A stretch of 64,000 nt of DNA from Epiperipatus broadwayi. Lineage: Eukaryota > Onychophora > Udeonychophora > Euonychophora > Peripatidae. Shown here piece after piece: positions 46,101 through 61,100 of the stretch; position 1 is the first letter of the stretch, and each line of letters opens with the position of its first letter. Below the pieces are notes generated by a model, which saw nothing but the letters and a program-made list of their open reading frames with translations, did not search any database and was not told the origin of the DNA. The DNA lies in contig JAQFVV010012510.1 of NCBI GenBank assembly GCA_028023455.1, positions 3,761,420 to 3,825,419 of the forward strand, in the 5' to 3' direction. Made by a program: the position numbers and the translations under genes.

Positions 46101-49100
46101 CATTAAATTCAAAAAATATAATGGAAGCAAATGTCATCAACTTAAAATCCCCAAAATCCCAACTTTTAACATTAGCGGTTGCTAATGTTAAAATCCAGGA
46201 TTCGTGGGATTTTAAGTTGATGATATTTGCTTCCATTATGACTTTTCAAATTAATGGAAGTAGTCAGGATTCATAGGATTTTAAGTTGATGACATTTGCT
46301 TCCATTATGTTTTTTGAATTTAATGGCAATAGTCAGGATTCATGAGATTTTAAGTTGATGACATTTGCTTCCATTATGTTTTTTTTAAATTTAACTGCAA
46401 TAGTCGGGATTCATGAGATTTTAAGTTGATGACGTTTGCTTCCATTGTTTTTTTAATTTAACAGTAGTTGAGGAGAGTTAAGGAATTAACCAAACGTACT
46501 TCTGCAGATTGAAAGACTGTATATAGTAGTTGATTACTATTATATTTACTATTTTTATTGTTATTACAATAATTTTTAATTAATGGACATTTTATGTGTT
46601 ACATATATATATACAATGTATATGTATAAAGACAAATATTTATGTACTAGTAGCAGAGATTGAAGTAAATTAATGTAGTAGTATTAAATAATTATTTATT
46701 TCTATTCAAGGGTAGTTAAATATACTGTATTAAATAAACTATTCAAAGTCAATAATACTAGGAACAGAGATTGAAGGGAAATGATATAATAATCTTAAAA
46801 AAAAATTATTTAATTTTATTTAGAGGTTATTAAAAATATTGTATTATGTAAGCTATCCAAAGACAATAATATTGGAAATGGAGATTAAAGGGAAATGATA
46901 TAATAATATTAAATAATTATTTAATTTTATTTTGAGATTATTAAAAATATATTATGTAAGCTACTTAAAGTCAGTGATATAATATTTTTAAAACTGTTGA
47001 TGTATTTCATTGTGACATAATGTCCAATATTAAATAGCAATTATTTTTTAAGTTTATTTATGAAGTATATAAAGTAAAGATATTTAGGAACATTTATAAA
47101 GCCTAAACAAAGGAATAATTAACACATCAAAATATTTCCAATTTAATAGTTTTTTCAGATCAACAATGTTTTAGGTCTATATAATTAATTGGTACCCTAA
47201 GAATTCATTTCCATATAAGGTAATTTAGAAATTCTGTTCCATTAATTAATTAGTCTCTTATCAAGAAATATTTGTAATCAGCAAATATTTCTTAGAAATT
47301 TATGGATCGCAATGTTCTTATCGCAATTAAGCAATTAACGTAAATTTAATCATTAATTAAATCTATAGCTTATCTGTAAGCGATCTAAAATATATTTCTA
47401 CTTTTGCTGGAGTGCACAAATTTATACTAATCTCAATGTAAATATTTTTACAAGACATCACAATAACCATTAATTATAATATCTATTTAACATACATTCC
47501 TGTACATTGAACATTTTTATATCATTTACAAAGCAAACATTTCCTATTTTAAAAAAGTCAGTTAAAGAAACATCATCAGTTAATACTTAATTTAAAAATC
47601 TTTACTATTATCATTAGTTTGAGATTTCAAACAACTTTTAGTCTGAGATTTCAAACAACTTCTAGTCTTACCTGCAGTTCCTTGGCCAGCATCTCCTACC
47701 TGACCATCACCTCCAGGGTTCTCATTATTGTGAGTATTAGAACCTAAATAATTTAAGCAAGAGAAGGAACTTGTTAGGATATCATGCAAAAAAAGACAAG
47801 ATATCTTAAACAACTTTACAATAAAAGCAAAAGCTTTAACGAAGTATAATTACCACACGTTTTGAAAAATGGTTTTATGCTGTCATTTTAACATATTGGA
47901 TAAACTTAAAATATAAATCACTTTTGATAGCAGAGACCTCTACTATTCTAGTTGACTATGTAAACAGTGATCAATTGCATGACCGTCAAATAATATGCTA
48001 ACAAATTACTATAACTAACCTCTACCAAGCCTAAATGATGGGCAATTAGCCAGAACTGGAAGTCTATTAATTCATTGCTCAATTCTTATGCAGTTGGGTT
48101 GAACGTCTGCAGAGAATTCCATAAGGGATTTAATTTTAAGAAATCATGTGAAGTAATAGTTTACTTCCAACTATCTATTTGAATGTTGATTAAAATTAAA
48201 ATCAAATAACTTCACAAACAAAAAAACGAGACCAACACTAAAAATAAACTTTGAATTTTCCAGACCATTTCTTCAAAGTTAGAGACTACACCAGGTTTTA
48301 ATACTCTACACCTTTATCAAAAGCTGTTTTAGTTTATAATTTTGAAGGAATTAATTATTTTATAATCACCATTCAGTCTGAAACTTCAATTGGATGTGAT
48401 TACATTACAATTAATATTTACGATTATTATTTTGACTTATTAAAAAATAGACTTTATAACAATCAATTAGTAGCAAAAAGTAATTTTATTTGAACATTTC
48501 ACACCCATACTGCTATTTTAATAATATTGGCATTCAAAATCCTTTATGCTTATGCAGACAACAGAGCTATAGCATAGCTAGTATGAATATTGCTCTCATA
48601 CTAGGCACTTAATAAAAACTATTTCCTTTTAGTACATGCCTATAAATTTTGACTTTTTGTCACTAGGTGGTTCTTCAAGAATAAATTCGTAAACTAATAA
48701 TAAGTTTATTTTTGCCCCTTTCTGTCTACTATCTAAGTAGTTCAGAGATTATCAATAAGAAAAAATATATCTTTATATTAAAAGATCTTAGCATTCATTA
48801 TTTTTGCTAGCTCAATCTTAAAATTCTGCTCAGACTATTAAACACTTCAAGCCTTTTTATTGATATAAGGGACTCTGTTGTCTTTATATGTGAATTATTA
48901 CACAAACAGAGGTATGCATAATATACAATAATAATATATATTTATTAATACCAATATAAAAATGTGTATATGCAATTTTATATCATTACCGATACAGTTG
49001 GCTTGGTATATTATTAGTTGCTGGGCAACTATAGAAGAAAGAACTTCAAATGCTCTTATAAATTTACCTAACACTTCCATCTATACAGTGACAGCCTGCC

Positions 49101-52100
49101 TCATGAGTTGGCATTGTGACACTTCCCACTGTATTATGACAGCTTATCTCATTCATATCCAACAGCTTCCAGTTCTAAAGTGAATTTGGCTCACTGCTCA
49201 GCCATATTGTGGATAAGATGTATATTGGCATTTAATTTTGACAATTGTTGTCTGATCTTACTTCCAAATACATTGACTTTATGGCCAGATCCCCAGCCAT
49301 AATAATAAACAATCAGATTTAGTGAGCATCATCGCCTATTTCTCCTTTATCGCCATTGGATGTATGTTATCTACATGCATAACCTTTGATCCAGGCTGAT
49401 GAATGCTCAAACCAATCAAGATGAGATAGAATCTGGACTAGTCCATATTTGAAGGCAAGGTGAAATATAACAGATTCTGAAACTTAACAAACAAAAGAAT
49501 AATTTAGTTATAAAATAATACATAATTATTTAATTACATTTTAATTTTATACATTCTATACATTTACTAATTAATGAAAGATGAGAATTCTTATTACCCA
49601 AAAGTAATTTGACATAACAATTAAAAATTTAAAAAAAATGTTAATGATAGCTGAAAAATCTCTTACCTGTCCACTGAATATGAATCAAGTCATTCCTTGT
49701 AATACTTAAATCAGTCGGTACATAATCATATTCCACAGCTGGATAAACTTGAACTATATTTCCTCTTTTTCCTCGTACATTTAAGTTATATATTCTATAC
49801 TTTTCTAAACCAGAAGGTCTTGGCTTAAGAATGAAAGTGTGACTGCGATCTTGAAAAGTACGACCATAATTAGCAGAATTCATGGCAAGACGAAAGCTTT
49901 CTCTTTCCCCGATATCTACAAGTGGCTGTGATCTTACAGGAGAAACAATACCTTTTTTCCTAAGGGAATTAAAAATTACAACATATTATACATAATTGAT
50001 AGAAAAGTCTGAAAAAAACTAGTCAGTCAAATCTAGTAATTCAAAAGGTCTATTCCTAATGACAGATTAAATAATGGTGAAAATAGCATTAAAAATATCC
50101 TATCCATCTCATTTTTTTATAATTCCAGATCTTAAGTTCTAAACCTTGCTATTATCATGCAATCGTCATTGCTGTTTCTATTCCCATCATTTATAAGAGC
50201 ATTTCTCCTATTGAGTAACTAATTATGATTCTAGAAACTGTTCAATTTGAGACAGCTCATCAATAGCTATCTATTACTGAATTACGTCTCATGGGTGTCA
50301 CAAGACAGAAATTCCACCTCAAATACAAAGACCAAATTTTTTAACTTTTCCCCACCCCCTTGAGAATACATATATAAACATATGTACAAACATAAATTAA
50401 GAGAAATACTAATATTGCTTCATATATGAAGAAACTGTTGAAAACATTAAATATAATGCTATTGTACTTTTGGAGCTAAGCGTTCTTTGTCAAAGATAAC
50501 CAGCTATTTGTATTCAAGAAAAAAAAGTTTTAGAAGATGAATGAATATTTAGTGATGATTTTAAACCTAAAGAAGTCAGATAGTTGCACTGAACATAATG
50601 ACAAGAAACAAAATTAAAGAGGCGTAGTTTAAAAATAATATGTAAAAAAAGATTTTTTTTAAATAATGCTTTTAAGTAAACAAAAAGTCAACTAAAAAGT
50701 AGAAAAATAAAGTAATCTGACTTAAAATTGTGTCGTCATAAAAGCATTTGAGGTCTTTTTGATTTTTATGGCCTCAAATGCTTTTATGAAATAACACGTT
50801 TTTTTAGTCGGATTACTTTGTTATTTTTCTACATTTTAGTTAGCTGTTTATCTAAAAGCATTGTTTAAAAAAAATCTTTTTTTTACATATTATTTTTTTG
50901 CTTTCTAGTTATATTTACATATTATTATTAAAAATGGTTAAAACTACAAAAAAATCTGACAAAAATTATAATTTTATAATAAGATGTGAAAATAAAAATC
51001 ACACCCTCTAGCAAAGAAATTCTAAATTAAAATATCATATGATCATTTTATATAAAAATATTTATGTATTGACTTTTTAATTAAGTAAGACTTAAATCAA
51101 TATTAACAAATATTTTATCTACAAATATAATGTTTGGGTTGGCTCAATTGTTAAGGAATTTTCTTGGGAAGTGTAAGGATGTGAGTTTGGGTTCTAAACA
51201 GGAAGTTTTTTTCCATTGTTAAAAATTAAAAAATGTGGACATACAGACAGAAACAAAGAGAGACAAGTAAATATAAAAGCATTTAAATAATAATGTATAC
51301 TCAGTAATGAATAGAACATCTAAATAGTTTTCTGATAAATGTGATTTTGGAACATAGGCACTTAAGTGTGTAATCTCATATTTCCATGTTCTATTTATAT
51401 TTTGAGTGTAGCAGTTGTCTCGACAAGGATGCTCAGTACAGGAAATGTATTAAAGTTATATTTAATGTTTTCAATATTTTGACTATATATAAAAAATAGT
51501 ATTGGTATTGCCTTTAATTTATTAAATTAGGTTTTTTTTCTTTTCAAGTTAATATAATCAAAGATTGAAATATTGAGAGACTAGAATAAATTGTGCTAAG
51601 GAATTATTACACAATGGCCAATTATATAATCAAATACTGTTGCTTGTTTGTTGTGCCCTATTGCCTAGTTATCTCTATTTTTCTAGGAAAAACATATGCA
51701 TACGTTTATATATATAATATAGAATAAATATCCAAAATGTAATTAGATACTATATATGAAACTGAAAATTACAATTTTCAGTTTGAAGGCAGACAGATTA
51801 ATTAAACATCAGAATATTACAATAAAATGATCTCTTAATCATCATTTGAAGTGATTTTCAAAATTCCTATTATTGAAAAATCAAAATATATGAATAATTA
51901 ACAGTTTGAGGTCAAAGGTCATATTAGAATAAGCATAGGTGAAATGCTTTAAATACTACTCTAATGGGATGTAGAAAAATAAAGAAATGATTGCAAGTCA
52001 TATTTTTGAAATAAACTTCTTAAATCAATGATGGTGACACAGTTATTGTGTAGGATTAAATAAGCAATGATTACGAGTAAATTATGACAGTATAAAAGAA

Positions 52101-55100
52101 TTCAGCGAATGCTTACAATATACTTGCATATTTTAAGTAATTATTTTTGATCCACTTTTCAAAAATTAATTGGGGAAAGTACGAAAAAAAAGAGAAATGG
52201 TAAAACCTAAGTGAGTTTTGTTATAATCTTATAAGTTTATGATAAGATTGATTTATCATAAATAGAAATATTATTATTAAAATTAAATCTAATAAGTTTT
52301 AATGTACTGGATTCTTCATTTAACTGTCTAGACCAGGGGTCAGCAAACATTTTAACACAAAGAGACATTTTATTTACCCCCCCCCCCCCCATTAAAGAGC
52401 CGCGAGGAAAGAGATGAAAAATATGTTCATGAAAGTACAAATTTCTGAATCGCTGTGGATAATGGAACACAATAGAATCTATATACATCTTAATGAAAAT
52501 AAAAAAATTCTCTTAAAAATAAATAAATAAAAACAAAATTACTTTCGCAGTTAGATTTATTTACAAATTTCTAACATTGTAAAGGACATTTTTTCTTCCG
52601 TAAAGTCATCAAAATATATTTGCAAATTATAAGAGAAAATATAAATGTATATCATGATCTATAAGAATGGGATCAAAGAACCACATTTCACTCACAAGCT
52701 GCAGTTTGTTGACCCCCAGTTTAGACAAACATCTACTTTTATACATCAACACATCATCAGTAATATTTATTTTTTACGGTCACTTATCAAAGTTTACAAA
52801 CTTTAACTAAACACAACTTTTCAATAAATAATGATTTTGCCTTATTAAACCTAAATTTATTAAGAATTATGAAGCATGGAAAGTGTTGTAGATAATTAAG
52901 CAGAAATATTTCTTTTAATTTAAGAAAAGTACATATCAGTGGCTCTTAATCTTAAAAATAATGTTTATTCACATTGTTTCAAATAGGATCGGTACTATTA
53001 AAATTGCCTTATGAAGTAACCATTTGCTTCAATACTTCTATAAACCAGAGATATTGGTTAAATTTATAGAAAATTTCATCCTGCAGAGTATTAATCATTC
53101 AAATTATGATAATGACTTAATAAAACAAAATCCATATGAGGAATGTTCTGCTCTTCATTTACACATCCTGACATAAAGCATAACTATTGTTTACTATCAT
53201 TATATTGAGGATTTACAGATGAAGGTTGCTAAGTTAGAGCATATAAATGACCTCAACCACAATGTTAAAAACTTTTTTTAGATATTTCTATTAACTCCAT
53301 ATGTGAAATAAATCAAATGTTCATTAAATAATAGATAACAATTTTTTTATATTAAATGCTTTTATTGACTGTGCACTGAAAAGAAAAAATAATTGTTTCT
53401 TCAACCACAATTGAAGTTTTTAGATTTAACTCTAAATAAAAGCATGGAGATTCAAAAATTAATTAAGTCAATCCCTTGTTATAAAAAATGGGGATTGTCT
53501 TAATTAATTTCTGGACCTCCCTCCATGCTTTTATTTCAAATTAAATATAAAAAACTTCAATTGTAGTTGAAGAAACAATTATTTTATTTCTTTTTAATGC
53601 AGTTAATAAAAGCATTTAATATCTAAAAAAATTATCTTTTATTATTTTTTAAGTTTTTAGTATTGACACAGTAAATGAAAATGTAAAACTATATTCTACT
53701 TTAAAATGAGTAGACAATTAAAGTTAATGATATATATATATATATTATATTTAGTATGTGTACATAATAACATTTGTATATATTGTAAATGAACTTCATT
53801 TAATACATATAATTTTACTTTAAATCAATATCACACATATAGTATATATATCATTACATATTTCTACAGTAAGTTAATATATATATACTCTTAATGTATA
53901 TATATATAGTATGTGTACATAGTTATATATGTATAATAAATCAGTCACTAAGTTTTCTATTTAAAATTGCTTGAGTTTTTATTTTAACATAATTGTTTAA
54001 AAAAATGCTAAAAAGAAAACTTTCAATCATTGTTTTAAACAATTATCACAAGTTTTCTTTAGAACAAAGGCAAAACTCTCCATACAGTAGTGCCAAACAG
54101 AGTAATCAATGGATGCCAGAAGGCTTGTGCATAAAATCCTTATCTAGTGCCTACTCATCCAATATCCCCAGACTAGTTTCTGGCTTGTGGCCATCATCAA
54201 TGAGGAGCCTTGGATCTGAGAGCACTGCACCTAGATCTTAGGATCTAATGCAACCGTCCAGCAGGTACCTTTTAATTCTACTACAAAACTATGAGAATGA
54301 AATTGAAAACAATAATATTTTCAATCTAAGCTCAATAGCTTATATAGTCATATGGGTCTGAACTCAATTCAGCACACATACATTTTGGTGTCTTTGGCTC
54401 TTAAACATCATAGCCACCAATATCCTATTAGGCAGGATTGGTGTTAAACCACAAAACATCACATGATTCAACATCTCTATACTAGCACATAATTGTTGTA
54501 AACAAAGGCAAAACTCTCCATACAGTAGTGCCACCAATCCTGCCTAATAGGATAGTGGTGGCTGTGGTTGTTTAAGAGCCAAAGACACCAAAATGTATGG
54601 GTGCTGAAGTGAGTTCAGACCCATATGACTATATAAGCTATTGAGCTTAGATTGAAAATATTGTTTTCAATTTCATTCTCATAGTTTTGTAGTAAAGTAG
54701 AGTTAAAAGGTGGCTGCTGGAGGGTTGCATTAGATCCTAAGATCTAGGTGCAGTGCTCTCAGATCCAAGGCTTCTCACTGATGATGGCCACAAGCCAGAA
54801 ACTAGTCTGGGGATATTGTATGGGTAGGCACTAGATAGGGATTTTATGCACAAGCCTTCTGGCATCCATTGTTTACTCTGTTTGGCACAGGGTGGCACAA
54901 TTGTATGAAGAGTTTTGCCTTTGTTTACAACAATTATGTGCTAGTATAGAGATGGTGATCATGTGATGTTTTAAGTTTACTTTAGCTTTTCTCAATTGTT
55001 TTAAATAATGATAGGAGTTTTTTTCTTAGCTTTTTAAAAAAAAACAATTATTTTAAAATAAAAATAAAAACTATCAAACAATTTTGAATGGAAAACTTAG

Positions 55101-58100
55101 TTACTGATTTATTTTACATATATAATTATGTACATGTACTAAATATGATATATATAGTAAGTTTAAAATGATTAAAAAATATTAAATTGAAAAAAATCTT
55201 TATACTGTCCTCTCACAAGCATTATTTAAAACAAATCAAAGTTCTGAAATTAATTATTAACTACTATATATGAAATTATTCAATATTTTTAATATTTTCC
55301 CTCACTCTGTTCCATATCTAAGAAACTAGTTGACCTATTGAAAAGATAAGTGTTTCAAATAGATTAGACTAGTATACCAAATTTTAAGCAATTCTATTGA
55401 ACTTAAATATATTAAACCTTGATTTTAAAATTTCATTGTAAAAGATCAAAACTTAACAAATAAGCTAACAAACAAACAAACCAATTTTCCAACTTCAATA
55501 AAAGCATTTAAAAGAATATTAAAGAATGAAAGTATCCAATATATCTGCAATATATATATAAACTCACTTTTTCTTCAGAACTCACACATATATATATAGT
55601 CGGGGATTATTAGCTTTATTATCTAAGTAAAACATAATTTCAATGGAATCTGAAAGTTATAATTGATTATTTGTTAGTCTGGTTTCAGAATGAGATTTAT
55701 TTAAACTTTTTTGAATTAATAATTTCACTCTCTTTAGACAAATTCCAATCTTTAGTTGTATATATAAATATATTAGTCCATAGATAAAAATGTCCTTGAT
55801 TACAGATTGAGATTATTGATTGTTATTGATATTTATATTGTTTAAGTGTTGACTGATTTCATGTAAATATATGTGAATATAAATTCAGCAATTAATATTA
55901 TGTAATATATCAAAATTAATATTCCAACATTGATCTATTAACTATACTCTCAACCCAAAGCACGAGAAAAAACTTTTTTAAAGAGATCAGACTGTCTTTT
56001 CTCTTTATTTCAATTTATATACAGAGGCTAGTCTTAAGCACTTTAGAGAGAAAGCTTGAAGATTTTAAATCATTCATATTACTTCATTAAAGCAATATTT
56101 CAAATTGCTTTATATTATTTTAAGTGACATATGCAAAATTTTTCAGTTTACAGTTTGTCAATACCAAATCACAAAATATGTAAATATAAACTTGCCAGCA
56201 GTTAATATTATATAATATATTAAGATTAATACTCCAAAACTGATCTATTAAGTAATTGAAATACACTCAACCCAAAGCTCAAGATAAATTTTTTTTAGAG
56301 AAAAGATCAGACCATCTTTTCACTTTACTTTAACTTATATATAAAGGTTAATCTAAAAACAACAAATTATCTTGTGCTTTGGATTGAGAGTATTTTATTT
56401 ATTTAATAAACTAGTGTTGAAGTATTAATCTCAATGTATTATATAATATTAACTGCTGGGTGGTTTATATTTACATTTTCTTTATTTAATTTGGTATTGA
56501 CACTTTGTGAATGTCAATTAAAATAATATAAAGCAAAGTAATATGATTAATTTAAAATCTTCATGCTTCCTATCCAAAGTGCTTAAGTTTAGCTTCTATA
56601 TGTAATGAGGTAAAGAGAAGAGACAGTCCGATCTTTTCTCTAAAAAAAGTTTTATCTTGTGCTTTCAATTGAAAATATTTCATTTACTTAATAGACCAGT
56701 GCTGGAGTATTAATCTCAATGTGTGTGTGTGTGTGTATATATATATAATGAAGTAATTACTTCTGTTTCAATTACAGATGTATATATAAATTTTTGTGTG
56801 TGTATATTTTTAATGATTTAAGACTTACTTGTTTTCATTATGACGAGCATCTGTAGAATTTGGATTATAATCATCTGATGAAATGTTATATCTACAAATT
56901 GTAATCATCATAATTATCACATTTTATCATCATAATCATCACAATGCACATACTGCAAGTTATGTATCTACAAACATACCTTATTCTCAAAATACATTTT
57001 TTTGTTTTTCCGGATGGAAAATTTGGTAAAACCCATGTATAACTTAGCGGTTTGGCATCCACTCCAAGACCTAAGTGATTGGTCCTGGTCCATGGAGGTT
57101 CAAGACAATCAGGTTGGTCTAAAGCCACTAAACATTCTTCATCTTTGCCATCATATGCTAATCCCCAAACATATTTTAGACCAGGTTTAGTTTGGTATTC
57201 ACAATTGTATTTTTCAGTAAATTCTGCAAAAGTAATAACAATAGCAACAATAATAATGACCATAAGCAAGAAGGAATACATTTTATTTTGTAGATTGCAT
57301 TGTGAAGTGTTCAGTTAAGATGTAAATGATATTTTATATAATAACAACAACAACAATATGATGCATATACAAATTAAATGATTACATGTATATTATCATC
57401 ATTTATTAATTCTTCAAGTTCAGTTTCCAGAAAATTAATCCGGATTCCAAATTTTAAAACTTTCAAGTGATTTACTCAGACAGTATATTATCATTGTTAA
57501 AGTAATTATAAATAAATAAACAAGAAATTTTATTACTCAAGTGTTCGTAAAATGTTCTAGCATCGAAGTGATAGGATTGAGCATTACCCATGATCTTAAG
57601 TTGTAGAATCTGCCACTTTACCATTACCTGAACCATATAGGGTATTATGGCTATATAATGAATGAATATGTCCTAGATGAAAGAAGCTCATACTATCTAG
57701 ATTGGATCTTATTATATAGTATCGGAATCACACCAATAGATTTAAAACTACATAGGATTATTGTACTTATTTGCTTCAAAACAAAAAAAAATTAATACAA
57801 ATACCATACACTTATGCAGTTCGGAATAATCACAAACATGAATTACGTAATTAACAAGTGTCTAATTTATGCATTCAGCAACAGAATTAAAGGACTTAAA
57901 GATGCCATCTCCTGATTGAAATCTTTAAAGACACACTAAATAAATAAATATAATGACTACAACATATTTAAATAAAAATAAAAATAATTGTATTAAAAAA
58001 GTTAAAAAATTAATTTATTTAATAAAAAAAATCACATATATTTTATAGTAAGTTATTAGTTATTATCAGTGCATCTGAACTCACACTACACTACTATCGG

Positions 58101-61100
58101 GCAAGATAGGAACAAATTTCTATCCACTTTTATTACCTTGTGGAGGGGTGTAAGCTCATTGCATGATAATACGCATTGAGAAGTTTTTGTTTTTAATCAG
58201 TGCATCATTCCCCTTTTAGCTCAATCCTTTCACAACCAGCCATCAGCCCAGAAGTCGAACCAACTTTCCACACTATAGATACATAAGGAATACATACTTT
58301 TCAAATAAGCTATATAGCACAGTTACAATTTACCTTTATATATACATCTTTTTTAAAAAAAAAATCTTACACTTAACTTCATATCTACAAGTGTTTAAGT
58401 AGATTTTAAACTTCTCTTCAATCCCATACATTACTCAAACATATAATCCAAGACATGTAAAAAAACCAAATGATCCCACAAGATGTGCATTTCATGCTAA
58501 ACCAGCAGCTCATCAGTTGGCCCACATCAAATCTCTTACACATATCTTCATCATGTGATCAGGATATACAAAGATAGTAAATTGCTATAGTTTAAACTGA
58601 CAGATTTCAAATTTTCTGTACTCACAATTTAAATACAAACCACTTTATGGAAATATATTCATGTTTTTATTGATCATTTATTAAACTAGACAGTGAAAAA
58701 AAATAAGTATAATATTTTGTAAGATTTATATATTAGACAAAATAATATAAAACAAAAGACTGGAATCAATATTACTGATTTTGGAATTATATTAAAAGGA
58801 GAAATGTAGGGGAGAGATAGTATTACTAGATGATGAGGGAATAGAGTGTAGCTCTAGAGAAGACTTAGAGCGAATCTTAAATAGATATGTAATGGATAAA
58901 AAAAAGATGTTAGATGTGATGGACAGAGTGATAGAAAACATGAAAGCATATGGTAATGGGAATATTAGGTTTACAGCAAATGAGCTGAATGAGGCAGGAA
59001 AAAAATTGAAAAGTGGAAAGGCAAGAGATTTGGATGGATGGGCAGCAGAGATGGTAATGAATGTAGGTCATACACCAAAACTAAAACAATTATCATGTTT
59101 TAATAAGATGGCACAGAAGAGAGATTTTCCATGTAGTTGGAGTAATACAAGAGTAAGGTTACTATTTAAAGGAAAGGGTAAGGATAATAGAAAGTTAAAC
59201 AATTATAGACCGATAGTGGTAACATCAGTGTTATATAAGGTTTTCTCATATACAGTGGCTGGAAAGGTCTCAAAATGGAGGGAAGAAAATAATATAGTGG
59301 GAGAAATGCAAGATTTTCAATCAGATAGGCATATAGGAGATAGTTTATTTGTAATTACATAAGTTATAGATATGAGTAGAAATACAGGTTGACAGTTATA
59401 TATGGTTTTTATAGATATAGAGAAGGCATATGATAGAGTAAATAGGAATAAATTATGGGTAAGTTTAGTAGATTTAGGAGTGGATGGAGCTTTAGTGAAT
59501 AGTATTAAGAGATTATATGAAATTAATTACTATACATATCAATTAGGAAATATAGAATCAGTTAAACTTAAAAATGCAATGTAACTAAGGTAAGGATGCC
59601 ATATGTCATCTATTTTGTTTTTGTTGTATTTGAGAGAAATGTAGAGAGCAAGAGAAATACTAGGAAGAGGAGTAGATACCATTAATAGGTGGCAAGGTAA
59701 TTTGCAGATGATGTCTTTTTGTGAGCAGAAAGAAGGGAAGGTATGGAAGTTATGCTGAGGACATGCACATGGGTGGGTAAAGAAATGGGGATTAAATTTA
59801 GTGAAAAAAATCAAAAGTAATGATGATTAATACTGGGGAAAGAGAAGACAAAGAATTTTTATTGGGGGATATAAAGTTAAATGTGGTGAATAGGTATAAC
59901 TATTTGGGAATCTTCTTAAGTAATCAGAGAAATTGCTTGGAAGAATGGGAGAAAAAATTGATAAATGAAGCAAAAAAAAAAAAAGAAATGGATTTATAAA
60001 GAAATTAATAGTGTTTTCATATAATAAATATTATGTAGCTAGAATTGTATGGAAGGGAATGGTAGTAGCAGGGTTAACATATGGTAATGTGCTACATGTT
60101 AGTAAAGGGATATTAGATTACTTAGAAAAAATACAAAAAGAAGTAGGAAGACATGCATTAGATGCAGATGTAATGGGATGGTCAAGGTTTTATATGAGAG
60201 CTGCAAAAAGCAAAATGAAAATCTTTGGTAGATTGCAGTTTATGGATAATAAAAGAATAGCCAAAATAGTATTTAATTGGGTTATAAATAAAGGGCAGGC
60301 AACAAGTGGGTGAGAAAGGTAATGCGGTATGCAGAAGATTTGGATAAAGAAATTATGTCAGTATACTTATACAAAAGATGGTATGATTGTGTTAGGAGAA
60401 TTATTGGGCGTTATAGTGGTAAGGAATGGGATAGAAGAATAAATGCATTAATAAAGAAGTTGGAGAGATGGAGAACTAGTATGGAGAGTAAAAAGAGTTT
60501 AAATATATACAGAAATAAACGGAATATTGGTTGCAAGTTAATTTATGATAATAGAAAGGAAAGTAGTTTACTATTTAAGGCTCAAACAGGATCTTTAGCA
60601 ACAAGAGAATATACGGATAAATGGAAAAATATGGGTGATTTAATATACAAATTGTGTAAGGAAGGCATAGAAAATATTAGGCATCTGCTAATGGAATACA
60701 AATGCCTGAAAGCAGAAAGGGTACAAATAATGAAGTTGTAGAAGAATAAATATAAGCAAAGTGATTATAGAGAGAGTGGGTTATTGGTTTTTACACTGGG
60801 TTTGGGAAAAGATAGGGAGAAATTTAGATATAAAAGTCATGGAGTTGACAAAGATTATGTTGTGGAAATGGGATGGAGCAGGATATGGGAAAACTTAGGG
60901 CAGGGAATGGAAAGGGAAGGTAGAGTGGCTAACAGATTTCTCTGATCATGTTGCTGAGAGATTCCTAACTCCATATAAGAAGAAGTCACAGTGCATCACA
61001 TCAGATCGTAGAAGGGTTAACAATCATTGTACTATATTCACAGCAATAAAGCCGAGCTTTAGTTTCAACAATCTCTAAATAAGAAATGAAAATTTAGTTA

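Larger units (their letters stand above)
54060..54980. mobile_element. Family A giant palindrome with nested terminus and two hammerheads
   Basis: Arms of about 380 bp (54062-54440 and 54535-54921) pair almost end to end, from acaaaggcaaaactctccat through the ribozyme and ctgcacctagatcttaggat to gtcatatgggtctgaactca. The centre (54440-54535) holds an extra copy of the family terminus (acatcacatgatt, actagcacataattgttg). The short frame at 53993-54241 is arm sequence and not a gene. Confidence 0.85.

Noticed and set aside
50440-50500. Minus-strand TTTGACAAAGAACGC...GCTCCAAAAG as a hammerhead
   Set aside because: Both boxes are mutated and no stem II forms.
53993-54241. 82-codon plus-strand ORF
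   Set aside because: It reads through the arm of the family A palindrome. The peptide [17 protein letters not shown] also appears at 9010-9080 from another copy.
56892-57281. Minus-strand frame beginning with a hydrophobic stretch that looks like a signal peptide
   Set aside because: The hydrophobic part is intron. A pyrimidine-rich acceptor at 57224-57225 starts the DD3-3 exon, and the frame continues past the donor at 56979.
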